Shown here piece after piece: positions 16,723-24,993 of a stretch of 64,000 nt of DNA. Under the pieces are notes generated by a model, which was not told where the DNA came from, did not search any database, and saw only the letters and a list, made by a program, of their open reading frames with translations. The position numbers and the translations under genes are program-made. Within the stretch, counting starts at the first letter, position 1, and the number at the start of each line of letters is the position of its first letter. Source of the DNA: Hyphomicrobiales bacterium (GTDB lineage Bacteria; Pseudomonadota; Alphaproteobacteria; Rhizobiales; Rhizobiaceae); the NCBI GenBank assembly GCA_900465665.1, contig UBJO01000044.1:1-64000 (forward strand), in the 5' to 3' direction.

Positions 16723-17646
16723 ATGGCTTCATCCATCCCATTTGGGTTCTCATCCACTGCCGCCGAGGTCTTGGAAGGCGTCGACCTTTCCGGACAAAAT
16801 GTCATTGTGACGGGAGGCGCCGCGGGCATCGGATTTGAAACAAGCCGCGCTCTCGCTGCCGCAGGCGCGGCCGTGACGATCGCGGCCCGCCGTCCGCACG
16901 ACGCCGAGAGAGCTGTCGCCAAGATGAGGCAAGCCATGCCCGCCGCTCGGCTCAGCGTTCGTCGCCTTGACCTCGCCGATCTTTCTTCCATCAGGGAGTT
17001 CACAGAAAGCTGGGACGATCCCCTGCACGTCCTCGTCAACAACGCTGGCGTTATGGCCATTCCGGAGCTCCAAAGGAGTGGGCAGGGACAGGAGATGCAG
17101 TTCGCCACGAACTATCTGGGGCATTTCGCGCTCGCGCTCGGCCTGCGCCAGTATCTGGCCAGCGCGAACGGCGCCCGCATCGTTTCCGTCGCCTCGACCG
17201 GCAACTTGTTTGCGCCGGTGTTCTGGGATGATCCCGACTTCCGTTTCATTCCCTACGATCCGCTACTTGCCTATGGGCAATCGAAGACGGCCTGCATTTT
17301 GATGTCCTTGGGGATAACCAATAATTGGGCCAGCGATGGCATCACGTCGAACGCTCTCAACCCCGGAGCAATCGCAACCGGGCTTCAAAGGTACACTGGC
17401 GGCCTTCGAACGCCCGAGCATCTCCGCAAGACGATAGAGCAGGGAGCATCCACGTCGGTGCTACTCGCGGGCTCGCCGCTTGTGGGGGGAGTTTCCGGCA
17501 GATATTACGACGATTGCCAGGAAGCTCCTGTCGTCGACGAGCGCGGAGCCGGGCCATTCAAGGGCGTGGCAAGATACGCGGTCGATCCGCAAAACGCTTT
17601 CCGTCTTTGGGAAATGGGGACGCGGATGATCTCATCGCCGCTTTAG
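16723..17646 (+). CDS. short-chain dehydrogenase/reductase
   Basis: 307 residues from the ATG at 16723, preceded by AGGAG at seven bases; the frame extends upstream through the divergent LysR start region but has no signal there. Cofactor motif TGGAAGIG (30-37), NNAG (106-109), catalytic Ser near 158 and Y184-x-x-x-K188. Length and layout fit the retinol-dehydrogenase/WWOX-like SDR group, which uses NAD(P)H to reduce aldehydes or ketones. Divergent from LysR, probably its target. The substrate cannot be told from sequence. Confidence 0.85.
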   Translation: MASSIPFGFSSTAAEVLEGVDLSGQNVIVTGGAAGIGFETSRALAAAGAAVTIAARRPHDAERAVAKMRQAMPAARLSVRRLDLADLSSIREFTESWDDPLHVLVNNAGVMAIPELQRSGQGQEMQFATNYLGHFALALGLRQYLASANGARIVSVASTGNLFAPVFWDDPDFRFIPYDPLLAYGQSKTACILMSLGITNNWASDGITSNALNPGAIATGLQRYTGGLRTPEHLRKTIEQGASTSVLLAGSPLVGGVSGRYYDDCQEAPVVDERGAGPFKGVARYAVDPQNAFRLWEMGTRMISSPL

Positions 17647-17713
17647 TTGGCGTGGCCTGCCGGACCTTTGCGGGGGCCGGCAGGCTGCCTCCTTCACGAG
17701 GTTGCGAGCCTGA

Positions 17714-18160
17714 TTAAGCCTTTGCCGCCACCGGAAGACGGAACGGCGCTCCAAGTCGGTTGAAGGCGTTCATCGCGGCGATCGTGATCGTCAGATCGAC
17801 GAGGTCCTTCGGGTCGAAAGCGGCAGCGGCAGCGGCATAGGCCTTGTCAGACGCATGGGTCTGGCTAACGTTCGTTACTTCCTCGGCCCAGGCAAGAGCG
17901 GCGCGTTCCTGGTCGCCGAACAGGTGAGGCACCTCGTCCCACACCGGAACCAGCGTGATCTTGTCGACGGACATTGTCTTGCGTAGATCGCGGCTGTGCA
18001 AGTCGATGCAATGGGCGCAGCCGTTCATCTGAGACACCCGCAAAAAGACGAGGTGGATCAGCTCCGCCGGCAGGTTCGTCTTGGCCGTGACATACTGGTG
18101 GACAGCGAAGAGCGCCTTGGCGCCCTCGGGGGCGACTTCGGACCAGTTCATGCGGGACAT
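17714..18160 (-). CDS. carboxymuconolactone decarboxylase/AhpD-like protein
   Basis: 148 residues from the ATG at 18160, which has AAGGAAAA upstream; the frame reaches 18184 without a signal. The AhpD/CMD core is complete: QMNGCAHCIDLH with the redox pair C48 and C51 and the following His. Such proteins act as alkylhydroperoxidase partners or in thiol-disulfide exchange. Last gene of the Rrf2-NmrA-cupin-CMD cluster, about 70 bases after the cupin. A peroxide or electrophile defence role is inferred from this context. Confidence 0.85.
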   Translation of the reverse strand: MSRMNWSEVAPEGAKALFAVHQYVTAKTNLPAELIHLVFLRVSQMNGCAHCIDLHSRDLRKTMSVDKITLVPVWDEVPHLFGDQERAALAWAEEVTNVSQTHASDKAYAAAAAAFDPKDLVDLTITIAAMNAFNRLGAPFRLPVAAKA

Positions 18161-18254
18161 GTTGTTTTCCTTTCGTAAGGACACGGCTTTCCGTTCGCCG
18201 GAGAAGCCGTCGTCGGATGATCTGTGTTTTAGCGGATATGTCTCGTAGGACGCT

Positions 18255-18692
18255 TTACGGCTTGCGCGGCGTCGTCAGGACGGTGTCGTCGGTATCGACG
18301 ACGAAGACGGCGAGTAGCTTCGCCGGTTCGGTCTTGCTGGCATTGGCGCTGACGTCGTGATGGTCTCCCGGCAGCTCGGTGAAGTTCTGACCGGCGGTAA
18401 AGGTTTTCGTCTCGCCACCGTTCACGGCACTCTGGATCGCGCCTTCTAGGACCGTGGCGTAGATGAGCGCGGACTTCGCATGCGTGTGGGCGGAGCTGTA
18501 GCCGCCTGGCCCGTATTCGACGAGGACGCCCTTGACGCTCTTGCCGGCAACGTCGGGCAAGGGATGCTCGTAGACGAGTGTCACCTTCGCATCTTTCGTG
18601 TCGTATGCGAGTCCGGCCTTTGTTACGTCATGAGCGGACGCGGTAGCAAGGGATGCCGTGAGTGTTGCGGCCGCGTAGAGAATGGTCTTCAT
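18255..18692 (-). CDS. secreted cupin-domain protein
   Basis: 145 residues with a signal peptide (MKTILYAAATLTASLATASA) and a single cupin barrel. Cupin motif 1 is GYSSAHTHAKSALIYATVLEG; motif 2 is ELPGDHHDVSANAS. The His residues could hold a metal. It probably acts in the periplasm. It starts 13 bases after the NmrA-type gene and belongs to the Rrf2-controlled cluster. Substrate unknown. Confidence 0.8.
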   Translation of the reverse strand: MKTILYAAATLTASLATASAHDVTKAGLAYDTKDAKVTLVYEHPLPDVAGKSVKGVLVEYGPGGYSSAHTHAKSALIYATVLEGAIQSAVNGGETKTFTAGQNFTELPGDHHDVSANASKTEPAKLLAVFVVDTDDTVLTTPRKP

Positions 18693-18705
18693 GATCGCAC
18701 TCCTC

Positions 18706-19458
18706 TCAAACCTTCAGCCACTCGGCGACCGTGAATCGGCCCTTGATGTACTCTCTGCCAGGAACTAGCGAGCCCTTGGCGACAGGTGCGCCGAAGTAGT
18801 CGACTGCGGCGTCTGCGATCACCGGACTGCGGTCGCCCTTCGCATCGAGATACGCCCGGATAAAGGAACCGAAGGGTGCCCGTTCCGGTCCAGCAAGATC
18901 GACCGTTCCGTTTTTGGGTTCCCCGAGCGCGGCTTCCACCAGAGCGGCGGCGACGTCACTGGCCGCGATCGGCTGAAAGTCAATATCCGGCACCTTGACC
19001 ACGCCGTCGGCTGCATAAGCGCCGGCCAGGGTTTCGATGAACTCGTGGAACTGCGTTGCCCTGACGATGGTATAGGCTTGACCCGAGGATACGACGGCCT
19101 CTTCCTGCGCAAGCTTTCCCGCCATGTAAGGATTGGCCATGAGCTTGTCGGCATTGACGATCGAGAGGGCGACGTGATGGCGTACGCCCGCGGCCTGTTC
19201 GGTGCTCGTCAAGTTCCGGCTCGACGTCCCGAAAAAGTCGGTAATGACGTCCTTGTCGAACGACATCATGTTTGAGACGTCGATGACGGCGTCGGCGCCC
19301 GTGAGCGCGGCTTCCAGTCCTTCTCCCGTGTAGGCGTTGATGCCGTTGCGGGAGCTTGCGGCGACGGCTTCGTGGCCGGCGTCCTGCAGAAGCTTCACTG
19401 CCTTCGAGCCGATCAGGCCCGTGCCGCCGATGACGACGACCTTCTTCATTTTGCTCAT
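18706..19458 (-). CDS. NmrA-type NAD(P)-binding reductase
   Basis: 250 residues from the ATG at 19458 behind GGAGAAAG; a longer frame through the end of the Rrf2 gene is ignored. Atypical SDR: N-terminal GGTGLIG (11-17), VIDVSN, YTIVRATQFHEFIETL, and no Tyr-Lys catalytic pair, as in NmrA/NAD(P)H-binding proteins that sense or reduce quinone-like compounds. It starts 12 bases after the Rrf2 stop, so it is cotranscribed with the regulator. Confidence 0.85.
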   Translation of the reverse strand: MSKMKKVVVIGGTGLIGSKAVKLLQDAGHEAVAASSRNGINAYTGEGLEAALTGADAVIDVSNMMSFDKDVITDFFGTSSRNLTSTEQAAGVRHHVALSIVNADKLMANPYMAGKLAQEEAVVSSGQAYTIVRATQFHEFIETLAGAYAADGVVKVPDIDFQPIAASDVAAALVEAALGEPKNGTVDLAGPERAPFGSFIRAYLDAKGDRSPVIADAAVDYFGAPVAKGSLVPGREYIKGRFTVAEWLKV

Positions 19459-19469
19459 GGTGCTTTCTC

Positions 19470-19982
19470 CTATGACGAGGCTCGATTGCCCGTCTTGCGT
19501 TCGTGGAGTTCGAGGAAGGCGCATCCGCGGGCGGCAATGGCGCCGTCGTCGTCTGCGCCGAGGTCCGCCAGAAGGTCCGCAACGGACACCTTGGCGAGTT
19601 CTGCGCGATAGACCTTCTCGGCCTTCAGCATCGCGGCCTTGATCTGGCAGGGCTTGGTGAAGTAGCGCTGCGGCAGAGGGTTCGGTCCCCGCTGGCGGAT
19701 CTCTGCGCACCGGAACGCGGGCGCCGGTCCTTCAACCGCGAGGACGATGTCGAGGAGGCTGATGTCCTTGGGCGTTTTCGCAAGTCGGTAGCCGCCCTTG
19801 GGGCCGGGCGTCGTCGCAGCGATCCCGGCACCGGAAAGCGCTTGCAGGTGCTTCAAGAGGTAGCTCGTGGACACGCCATGCAATTGCGCCAGGGCTGCCG
19901 CCGAAAGCACGCCATCCTCTGACAAGCCCGCGAGGAATGCCACGCAGTGAATGGCCTGTTCTACGCCTTCGCTCAGTTTCAT
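19470..19982 (-). CDS. Rrf2-family transcriptional regulator
   Basis: 170 residues. The winged helix spans about residues 1-80 (EQAIHCVAFLAGLSE, SAAALAQLHGVSTSYLLKHL, GGYRLAKTPKDISLLDIV). The usual three-Cys iron-sulfur loop is reduced to two Cys (C92, C112), so thiol redox sensing without a cluster is possible, as in some Rrf2 proteins. It heads the NmrA-cupin-CMD cluster. A 10-bp inverted repeat 13 bases upstream is a likely autoregulatory operator. Confidence 0.85.
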   Translation of the reverse strand: MKLSEGVEQAIHCVAFLAGLSEDGVLSAAALAQLHGVSTSYLLKHLQALSGAGIAATTPGPKGGYRLAKTPKDISLLDIVLAVEGPAPAFRCAEIRQRGPNPLPQRYFTKPCQIKAAMLKAEKVYRAELAKVSVADLLADLGADDDGAIAARGCAFLELHERKTGNRASS

Positions 19983-19994
19983 GTTGCGTCTCCT

Positions 19995-20019
19995 ATCATG
20001 GATATAAATTATCCATGAT
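19995..20019. promoter_or_regulatory. Rrf2 operator candidate
   Basis: ATCATGGATA and TATCCATGAT, perfect 10-bp arms around TAAAT, 13 bases upstream of the Rrf2 start. The A/T-rich centre stands out in GC-rich DNA and could overlap a -10 element. Confidence 0.7.
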
Positions 20020-20409
20020 TGAGATCGATGTCAATACAGGTCCGGCAAAGCTGGATCGGAGTATGAGATCAGAAGACGGAGTTTCGGACGGACGATGCGC
20101 GGCCATCGTCGATAAGCTCACAATGAGCTGAACACATTGTGAGAGATGAATGAGTGCCCAACGACAACTTTCGGCGACGCCGGAAGGCATCGTACCCGCG
20201 CTTTACCCACGTCAATATGCTGGACGTCGAACAATGTTCGGCTGCTACGACCCCGAAGGAGTGAGCGTTGACGCTCCCTTCGCTGCCGCCTCGGCCAGAT
20301 CGCTATGGCGGCGATCAGATCCGGGGGCTGTCTACAGAGCGGGCATCGTCTGTCTCGGCCGGCGCGGTCTCCGGTGGCCTTTCGCGCTTGTCATCGTCGA
20401 CTTCCTTCC
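20020..20409. other. intergenic
   Basis: No gene supported. It lies between the Rrf2 operator and the stop of the oxidoreductase fusion. Confidence 0.4.
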
Positions 20410-21732
20410 CTAAGCCAATCGACCCCATTCGGAATTCCATTCAACACGTTCAACAAGCTCGACATAGATTGGCTCATTGCTAGAGGCTCTATGAGCGGCC
20501 GCCAGCTTGAAGGCGGCCTCTGGCTCCATTTCTTCACCGGGAAAAATCGTATCATCCGCGTCTGTGTCGGCTATTTTGCGGACATACCCGCGGATCTGGT
20601 CGCCGGAATGATAAAACTTGATTACCAAGGATCCAGTGGGGACAAAGTTGCGGCGGTATCGTCGAAAGTCGTAGCGTACTTCTGTCGCGTCAGCGGCTCT
20701 ATACCAGTGGGCTAGCTCCTGGCCCTCGGGACGGCCCTCATCTTCCCAGATCTGATACGCGCGTTGTCGTATCGTCTCCTCGTCGACAAGAGGTCTCTGT
20801 TGCTGCTCGACGACCTTAAGGACGACTTTGCCCCGGATATGTCTCTCTTTGAGGGCGGACTGGGCTTCGGCTGCCTGAGCAAGCCCGAATATGCTGCCAA
20901 CAACGACCTTGACCTTGCCTTGGTCGATCAGCTGCGCGATTTCGCGCAATTGGTCTCCATTCGGCTGAGCGGTGTAGCGCGCAGCACAAATGTTGAGTTT
21001 TTTTGCGCGCGCCTTGTCTGGCTCTTGGAGCGTGGAGATGAGTGCGCCTTTTGGCTTGACGACAGAAAAGCTTCTCTCCTGCGTCTCGCCGCCGATCAAA
21101 TCGAATACGAGGTCAACAGGCTCTACAACACTTTCGAACTTCTCGGCCTTGTAATCAATCACCTGGTCGGCACCGAGGTCGGTCACGAAGTCTTTATCGG
21201 ACGATGACACGGTGGTGGCGACCCAAGCGCCCTTGGCCTTGGCAAACTGAATGGCGAAATGGCCGACCCCGCCAGCACCACCATGAATGAGCACGCGCTG
21301 GCCCGCCTGGAGGCCACCGTGATCGAACAGGCCCTGCCATGCGGTGATGCCCGCAAGCGGCACGGCCGCTGCGCCGATTGCATCAAGTGCCTGCGGCTGT
21401 GCAGCCACCTCTTTCGCGTCCGCCACGACGAACTCCTCGTAACCGCCATGTTCCGGCGACAGGAACGCGAACACCTTATCGCCACTCGTCACACCGGAAA
21501 CGTCAGATCCGACGGCCGCGATCTCGCCGCTGACATCTCTGCCAAGAACGTAAGGAAGATCCTTTTCGGTCACGACGGGATATTTACCCTCGCGCATCTT
21601 TGCATCGACAGGATTGACGCTGGCGGCAAAGACCTTGATGACCACTTCGTTCGCGGCTGGCGTCGCCCGATCGATTTCCTCGATCGCCATAACCTCGGGA
21701 CCGCCGAAGCGATGAATACGAACAGCTTGCAT
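20410..21732 (-). CDS. quinone-oxidoreductase-type enzyme fused to DUF2934 and a further C-terminal domain
   Basis: 440 residues from the ATG at 21732 (AAGGAAA upstream). Residues 1-312 are a zinc-free medium-chain reductase: GroES-like part with PYVLGRDVSGEIAAVGSDV, then Rossmann motif VLIHGGAGGVGHFAIQFAKA, the NADPH-dependent quinone/enone reductase type. Residues 316-346 are a complete DUF2934 motif (IRQRAYQIWEDEGRPEGQEL, HWYRA). About 95 more residues follow (YDFRRYRRNF, FYHSGDQIRGYVRKI). DUF2934 normally stands alone, as in the 34538 and 47972 genes here. No frameshift is evident at the junction. The fusion may tether the enzyme to a partner (inference). Confidence 0.8.
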   Translation of the reverse strand: MQAVRIHRFGGPEVMAIEEIDRATPAANEVVIKVFAASVNPVDAKMREGKYPVVTEKDLPYVLGRDVSGEIAAVGSDVSGVTSGDKVFAFLSPEHGGYEEFVVADAKEVAAQPQALDAIGAAAVPLAGITAWQGLFDHGGLQAGQRVLIHGGAGGVGHFAIQFAKAKGAWVATTVSSSDKDFVTDLGADQVIDYKAEKFESVVEPVDLVFDLIGGETQERSFSVVKPKGALISTLQEPDKARAKKLNICAARYTAQPNGDQLREIAQLIDQGKVKVVVGSIFGLAQAAEAQSALKERHIRGKVVLKVVEQQQRPLVDEETIRQRAYQIWEDEGRPEGQELAHWYRAADATEVRYDFRRYRRNFVPTGSLVIKFYHSGDQIRGYVRKIADTDADDTIFPGEEMEPEAAFKLAAAHRASSNEPIYVELVERVEWNSEWGRLA

Positions 21733-21861
21733 GATCATTTCCTTCAAAGCTGAAGATTGGATTTCTAAGATACAGCATCGATGGACCCAGTCGGTTGTCG
21801 CACGCGGCGAGACCCAATTGATGGCTGCGGAACCGCAACTGCGATGAGGAGACGCCGCTAA

Positions 21862-22158
21862 TCAGTGTTTGGGTTCTTTGCCAAAATCTTTGCGCAACTC
21901 ATTCTTTGCCTTGTCGAGCGTTGCTAACCTCGACTTCGACAGTTGCCTGCCCGCTCTGTTGATGTAGAAATTCAACATCGACATCGCAGACCGAAACGGG
22001 CCGGTCTTGCGGCGGTCGCTATGTTCGGCAGACGCCTTCAGCGAGTCCGCGATCTTCTTGGCGCTGCGCTGTTTGAAGACGCCGTCTTCCAGATCCATCG
22101 CATCGCTTTTGTCGGTCACATCCTGTGACCACTTCCGTTTGGATTTCTTCTTTGCCAT
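21862..22158 (-). CDS. DUF3175 domain protein
   Basis: 98 residues, basic throughout. DUF3175 pattern: KWSQDVTDKSDAMDLEDGVF, KKIADSLKASAEHS, PFRSAMSMLNFYINRAGRQL. Function unknown; often found near stress genes in rhizobia. It starts 43 bases after the 22201 gene on the same strand, so both are probably transcribed from the promoter at 22551-22575. Confidence 0.75.
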   Translation of the reverse strand: MAKKKSKRKWSQDVTDKSDAMDLEDGVFKQRSAKKIADSLKASAEHSDRRKTGPFRSAMSMLNFYINRAGRQLSKSRLATLDKAKNELRKDFGKEPKH

Positions 22159-22200
22159 GAGCGTTCTCCAAAATGGACGGCGCTAGGGTCGTGATGCCGT

Positions 22201-22515
22201 TCAATGATGAGCGTGGTGCTCGTTGCGCTTGCGCGTGGCGGCGGCCTTTTTGGCTGAGGCCGAGCGCTCCTCCTTCGTACGCGAAGCGGAGGCCGCGCCG
22301 CCCTTGCGTCCGCCGTTCTTCGAGGAGTCGTGGCTTTCTGCGTGGTTACGCCCGGAGCCGGACTTGTTACCGCCACCACTTTCTTTGTTGACGGTTGCCC
22401 AAGCGCGCCGTTCCGCTTCCTTTTCGGAAACGCCCCGGTCCTCGTAGCCTTCCTCGATATGCTCAGCCTTGCGCTTCTGCTTGTCAGAATATGCGGATTT
22501 GTCGCCCTGGGGCAT
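22201..22515 (-). CDS. small basic protein of the type annotated as plasmid stabilization
   Basis: 104 residues from the ATG at 22515, which has AAAGGAG upstream; the longer frame to 22683 is ignored. MPQGDKSAYSDKQKRKAEHI and RGVSEKEAERRAWATVNKE are followed by a Gly/Ser/Lys-rich low-complexity tail ending in His residues. Proteins with this layout are commonly labelled plasmid stabilization protein, but no partition function is shown. The disordered basic tail suggests nucleic-acid binding. A GGAAC-N16-AGTT promoter lies upstream. Confidence 0.65.
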   Translation of the reverse strand: MPQGDKSAYSDKQKRKAEHIEEGYEDRGVSEKEAERRAWATVNKESGGGNKSGSGRNHAESHDSSKNGGRKGGAASASRTKEERSASAKKAAATRKRNEHHAHH

Positions 22516-22550
22516 GGAACAACTCCTTTTCTGCTGAATGAAGACAGTAA

Positions 22551-22575
22551 AACTTTGCCTTCCCGTCAAAGTTCC
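22551..22575 (-). promoter_or_regulatory. EcfG-type promoter
   Basis: GGAAC-N16-AGTT, -10 box 36 bases before the 22515 start. Confidence 0.6.
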
Positions 22576-22774
22576 CCCCGAACATTTGGTGATGGGTCTT
22601 TTTAAAGCTTGCGCTTTGAACGCGCTTCTAGCGAGGGTGGCTGCATTGGTGTCACGTTCGAACTTCAGCCAGTGCGGCGCCAAGGACGGTTATGATCTGA
22701 TCATCTGCGCGATGGTTCCTGTATTCACGAGGCGGCCGACCGTCTGAAACAGTCTGGCATCGCGATGGGTCGAT

Positions 22775-23080
22775 CGAACCGGTTCTTTCGACAGAAGGCG
22801 CTGTCGACTGCTTTCTGGAGGCCATGGACGCGTCGGACGATCTGTCGACCCGCTGATGGCCAATGCTGGTCGCGGCATCGGCAGAGGGTTCCTCAACCAG
22901 GACTTTGCTGAAGCGTGCAAAGTCGTTGATACGAATATCGTAGGTACGATCTATCTCGCCCAGCAGGTTGGCAATCTTATGCGCGGCCGCGGGGAGGGGC
23001 GTATCTGCTGACCGGGTCGATCGCCGGCTTCATGTCGGGATCTTATAAGGCGGTCTATACCGCCACGAAGGCCTCATAAA
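22775..23080 (+). pseudogene. short-chain dehydrogenase remnant
   Basis: An SDR middle section survives: LMANAGRGIGRGFLNQDFAE, VVDTNIVGTIYLAQQVGNLM and, in another frame, LLTGSIAGFMSGSYKAVYTA with the Y-x-x-x-K-like YTATK. There is no start, no N-terminal Rossmann motif and at least two frame changes. Confidence 0.5.
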
Positions 23081-23139
23081 CAGCTTCTCACATGCACTCC
23101 GGTGGCTCCAGTTTGCCTTGCAAGCTGTCAAGTAGGGTC

Positions 23140-23445
23140 GACCAGCCTTTGGTAGGCATCCTTCGTCGCTGCGCGAGCGCACCGGCCGTTGAAGATTGCA
23201 ATCAACGATGAGCACCGTGCCGCCGGCGTCCAGGCGCGCGGAAATGAACTGCCGATAGGCTTGCGGCTTGATAAGCTTCTGCCGAAAAGGCCCATGTGAC
23301 GAAGGACTACACGGTCCCGGTTGGAATAGCGCATGTAGTACACCGAAACATCCGGATTGGCTGACAAAAGTTTTTCGACAACCGGCAGGCCAGCTTCGAA
23401 GCCGCGTTGAGGATCGCCTGGATCTACTCCGCTGTGACGCACCGG
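23140..23445 (-). pseudogene. frameshifted gene remnant, family unknown
   Basis: Two frames on the minus strand join into one protein-like sequence: FEAGLPVVEKLLSANPDVSV and YMRYSNRDRVVLRHMGLFGR in one, then KPQAYRQFISARLDAGGTVL and IVDCNLQRPV in the next. No start signal for either. The gene is broken at about 23290. I do not recognise the family. Confidence 0.4.
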
Positions 23446-23524
23446 GTTTGGAAACGTCTTTGGCAGCCAGGGAGCGCCCCCGCCTCGGGTGCCAAGTTGA
23501 CCGGAGGCGCATCCAAAACACTTT

Positions 23525-24055
23525 TTACTTGTTCAGATCAGTCGCCATCTTCAGATGGTGCTCGAGCGCCGGCCGGGTTTTGGCGGCCCAAGCCTTGAGC
23601 TCGTCATTTTCGCCTTCATCGCCATTACGCTTAAAAAGGTCGACCGCATCTTTGTGCACATCTTCCTGATCGGAATGGTACTGTTTGGTGAAATCGTCAC
23701 CGTTGAGCTTCTTCAGGTCGTCGAGCATGCTCTGGTGCGACGATGACATCGCCGTTGGGACGGTTGCCTTGACCTTGCCCGCGGAAATGAGGCCCTTGAG
23801 CTCGTCCGATGTTTTCTGATGATCGGCGAGCATTTGCTGCGCGAACGTCTTCGTATTTGCGTCCGACCGTTCCAGTGCGAGCTTGCTGGACTCGATTTCG
23901 AACATGTCGCTGCTGGCCGCCTCCATCACGAAATCTTCCGTCTTGGGCGCAATGCCCATTAGCGAATTCGCGCCGGTTTTTTCGGCTGTCGATTGTGCCA
24001 ACACCGCGGAACTCGTGGCTGCGAGAATGAGTGAAACATAAATCAGGTTTTTCAT
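23525..24055 (-). CDS. DUF4142 secreted protein
   Basis: 176 residues from the ATG at 24055 (frame open to 24193 without a signal). Signal peptide MKNLIYVSLILAATSSAVLA, then the ferritin-like four-helix DUF4142 domain: DFVMEAASSDMFEIESSKLA, AQQMLADHQKTSDELKGLI, SMLDDLKKLNGDDFTKQY. Periplasmic stress-type protein of unknown reaction; metal ligands are not conserved. A GGAAC-N17-GGTT promoter lies 30 bases upstream. A paralogue is at 26883. Confidence 0.8.
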   Translation of the reverse strand: MKNLIYVSLILAATSSAVLAQSTAEKTGANSLMGIAPKTEDFVMEAASSDMFEIESSKLALERSDANTKTFAQQMLADHQKTSDELKGLISAGKVKATVPTAMSSSHQSMLDDLKKLNGDDFTKQYHSDQEDVHKDAVDLFKRNGDEGENDELKAWAAKTRPALEHHLKMATDLNK

Positions 24056-24084
24056 GGAAGGTCCTAGTTGTCGACCAAGGCGCA

Positions 24085-24110
24085 AACCATGGGTCGTGCA
24101 ACAAAGTTCC
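24085..24110 (-). promoter_or_regulatory. EcfG-type promoter (17-base spacer)
   Basis: GGAAC-N17-GGTT driving the DUF4142 gene at 24055; back to back with the plus-strand site at 24120. Confidence 0.55.
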
Positions 24111-24119
24111 CCGGCGTTT

Positions 24120-24144
24120 GGAACTTCATTTGAGACCGCATGTT
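24120..24144 (+). promoter_or_regulatory. EcfG-type promoter
   Basis: GGAAC-N16-TGTT for the 24170 gene. Its position rules out the earlier ATG at 24140 as the start. Confidence 0.55.
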
Positions 24145-24169
24145 CAACAGTGGCAAAGGGAGTGTCACG

Positions 24170-24415
24170 ATGAACGTTGTCGATCTCACACAAGAACCGG
24201 TTGGCGATCTGGTGTCTCGCCTAGAGCAGATGACCGTCGACGAGGTATTCGCGGCGATGGACATATTGGAAAAAGAAAGCGAGGAAACGAATGGAACCGC
24301 GCGAGACGAGGTGCTTGCGCGTATCGGGCTCATCCAGGACGAGATCGAGCGTCGCTTTCCAGGTCAGCGTCTTGCCCCTTATCAAGACTGGAAGAAGAGC
24401 CAGCTTTTACCTTGA
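24170..24415 (+). CDS. hypothetical acidic helical protein, 81 aa
   Basis: From the ATG at 24170, 26 bases after the -10 box. Helical and acidic: VGDLVSRLEQMTVDEVFAAM and DEVLARIGLIQDEIERRFPG. No signal peptide. The next gene begins ten bases after its stop, so the two form a unit. The shared stress-type promoter with the divergent DUF4142 gene suggests coinduction. Function unknown. Confidence 0.6.
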   Translation: MNVVDLTQEPVGDLVSRLEQMTVDEVFAAMDILEKESEETNGTARDEVLARIGLIQDEIERRFPGQRLAPYQDWKKSQLLP

Positions 24416-24424
24416 GGAATGAAG

Positions 24425-24844
24425 ATGGTCCTGAAATCTCTCATCGCCGAAATCACGGGCCGAGTGCCAGCCCAAGCAGGTGAACTCTATGACCAGATTG
24501 CGCCGGGGCACCGGCTTGTGGTGATCTTCGAAGACACGCTTGGCGCGCTGCGCGATTGGCAAGACGAATTATTGCGGATCGATGGCGATGCGCTGCGCCA
24601 GATGAACATATGGGTCGCTTGTGTGCCTTCAGATGGGCAACCTGCGCTGCTCAACGGTCGGGCGAGCGATCTTCCGGTCGTAAGGCTTCGTCAGGCGTTG
24701 TCAGAAGCCTCACCTGGAGAGTTTCAGGTCGTGCTCCTGGATATTGAAGGTGACGTGATACTTCGGGCGGATGGTCCAGTGACGATAGAACAGCTTTCTG
24801 AGGTGGTGGGCCGCGTATCCCCGGGTCAACCGAGACGCTCCTAG
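24425..24844 (+). CDS. DUF4174-like protein
   Basis: 139 residues. Thioredoxin-like strand order: HRLVVIFEDTLGALRDWQDE, MNIWVACVPSDG, GEFQVVLLDIEGDVILRADG, VTIEQLSEVVGRV. This resembles DUF4174, a thioredoxin-fold family without the Cys pair, usually secreted; here no signal peptide is seen. GAGGA precedes the start. Second gene of the unit headed by 24170. Confidence 0.5.
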   Translation: MVLKSLIAEITGRVPAQAGELYDQIAPGHRLVVIFEDTLGALRDWQDELLRIDGDALRQMNIWVACVPSDGQPALLNGRASDLPVVRLRQALSEASPGEFQVVLLDIEGDVILRADGPVTIEQLSEVVGRVSPGQPRRS

Positions 24845-24909
24845 ATCAATTTATCCCCGCTGTAAACTTCCCGTTCAATCTCACGTGACGGGCCAGCTGG
24901 ACGCGAATT

Positions 24910-24934
24910 GGAACTCTGCCTGGTCACGCTCGTT
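24910..24934 (+). promoter_or_regulatory. EcfG-type promoter with no protein gene behind it
   Basis: GGAAC-N16-CGTT (full consensus) on the plus strand. The next supportable plus-strand gene starts 775 bases away. Confidence 0.55.
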
Positions 24935-24940
24935 CGGCTG

Positions 24941-24993
24941 CCTTCTCGCGGCGGATGTTGCCGCCTATTGGTTCGCCTGTGCAGGGCCTTTTT
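24941..24993 (+). ncRNA. possible short sRNA
   Basis: The 50 bases after the promoter contain a GCGGC/GCCGC hairpin, a smaller CCT/AGG hairpin and then five T residues at 24989-24993. It may be a minimal sRNA, but the terminator stem is weak. Confidence 0.3.
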
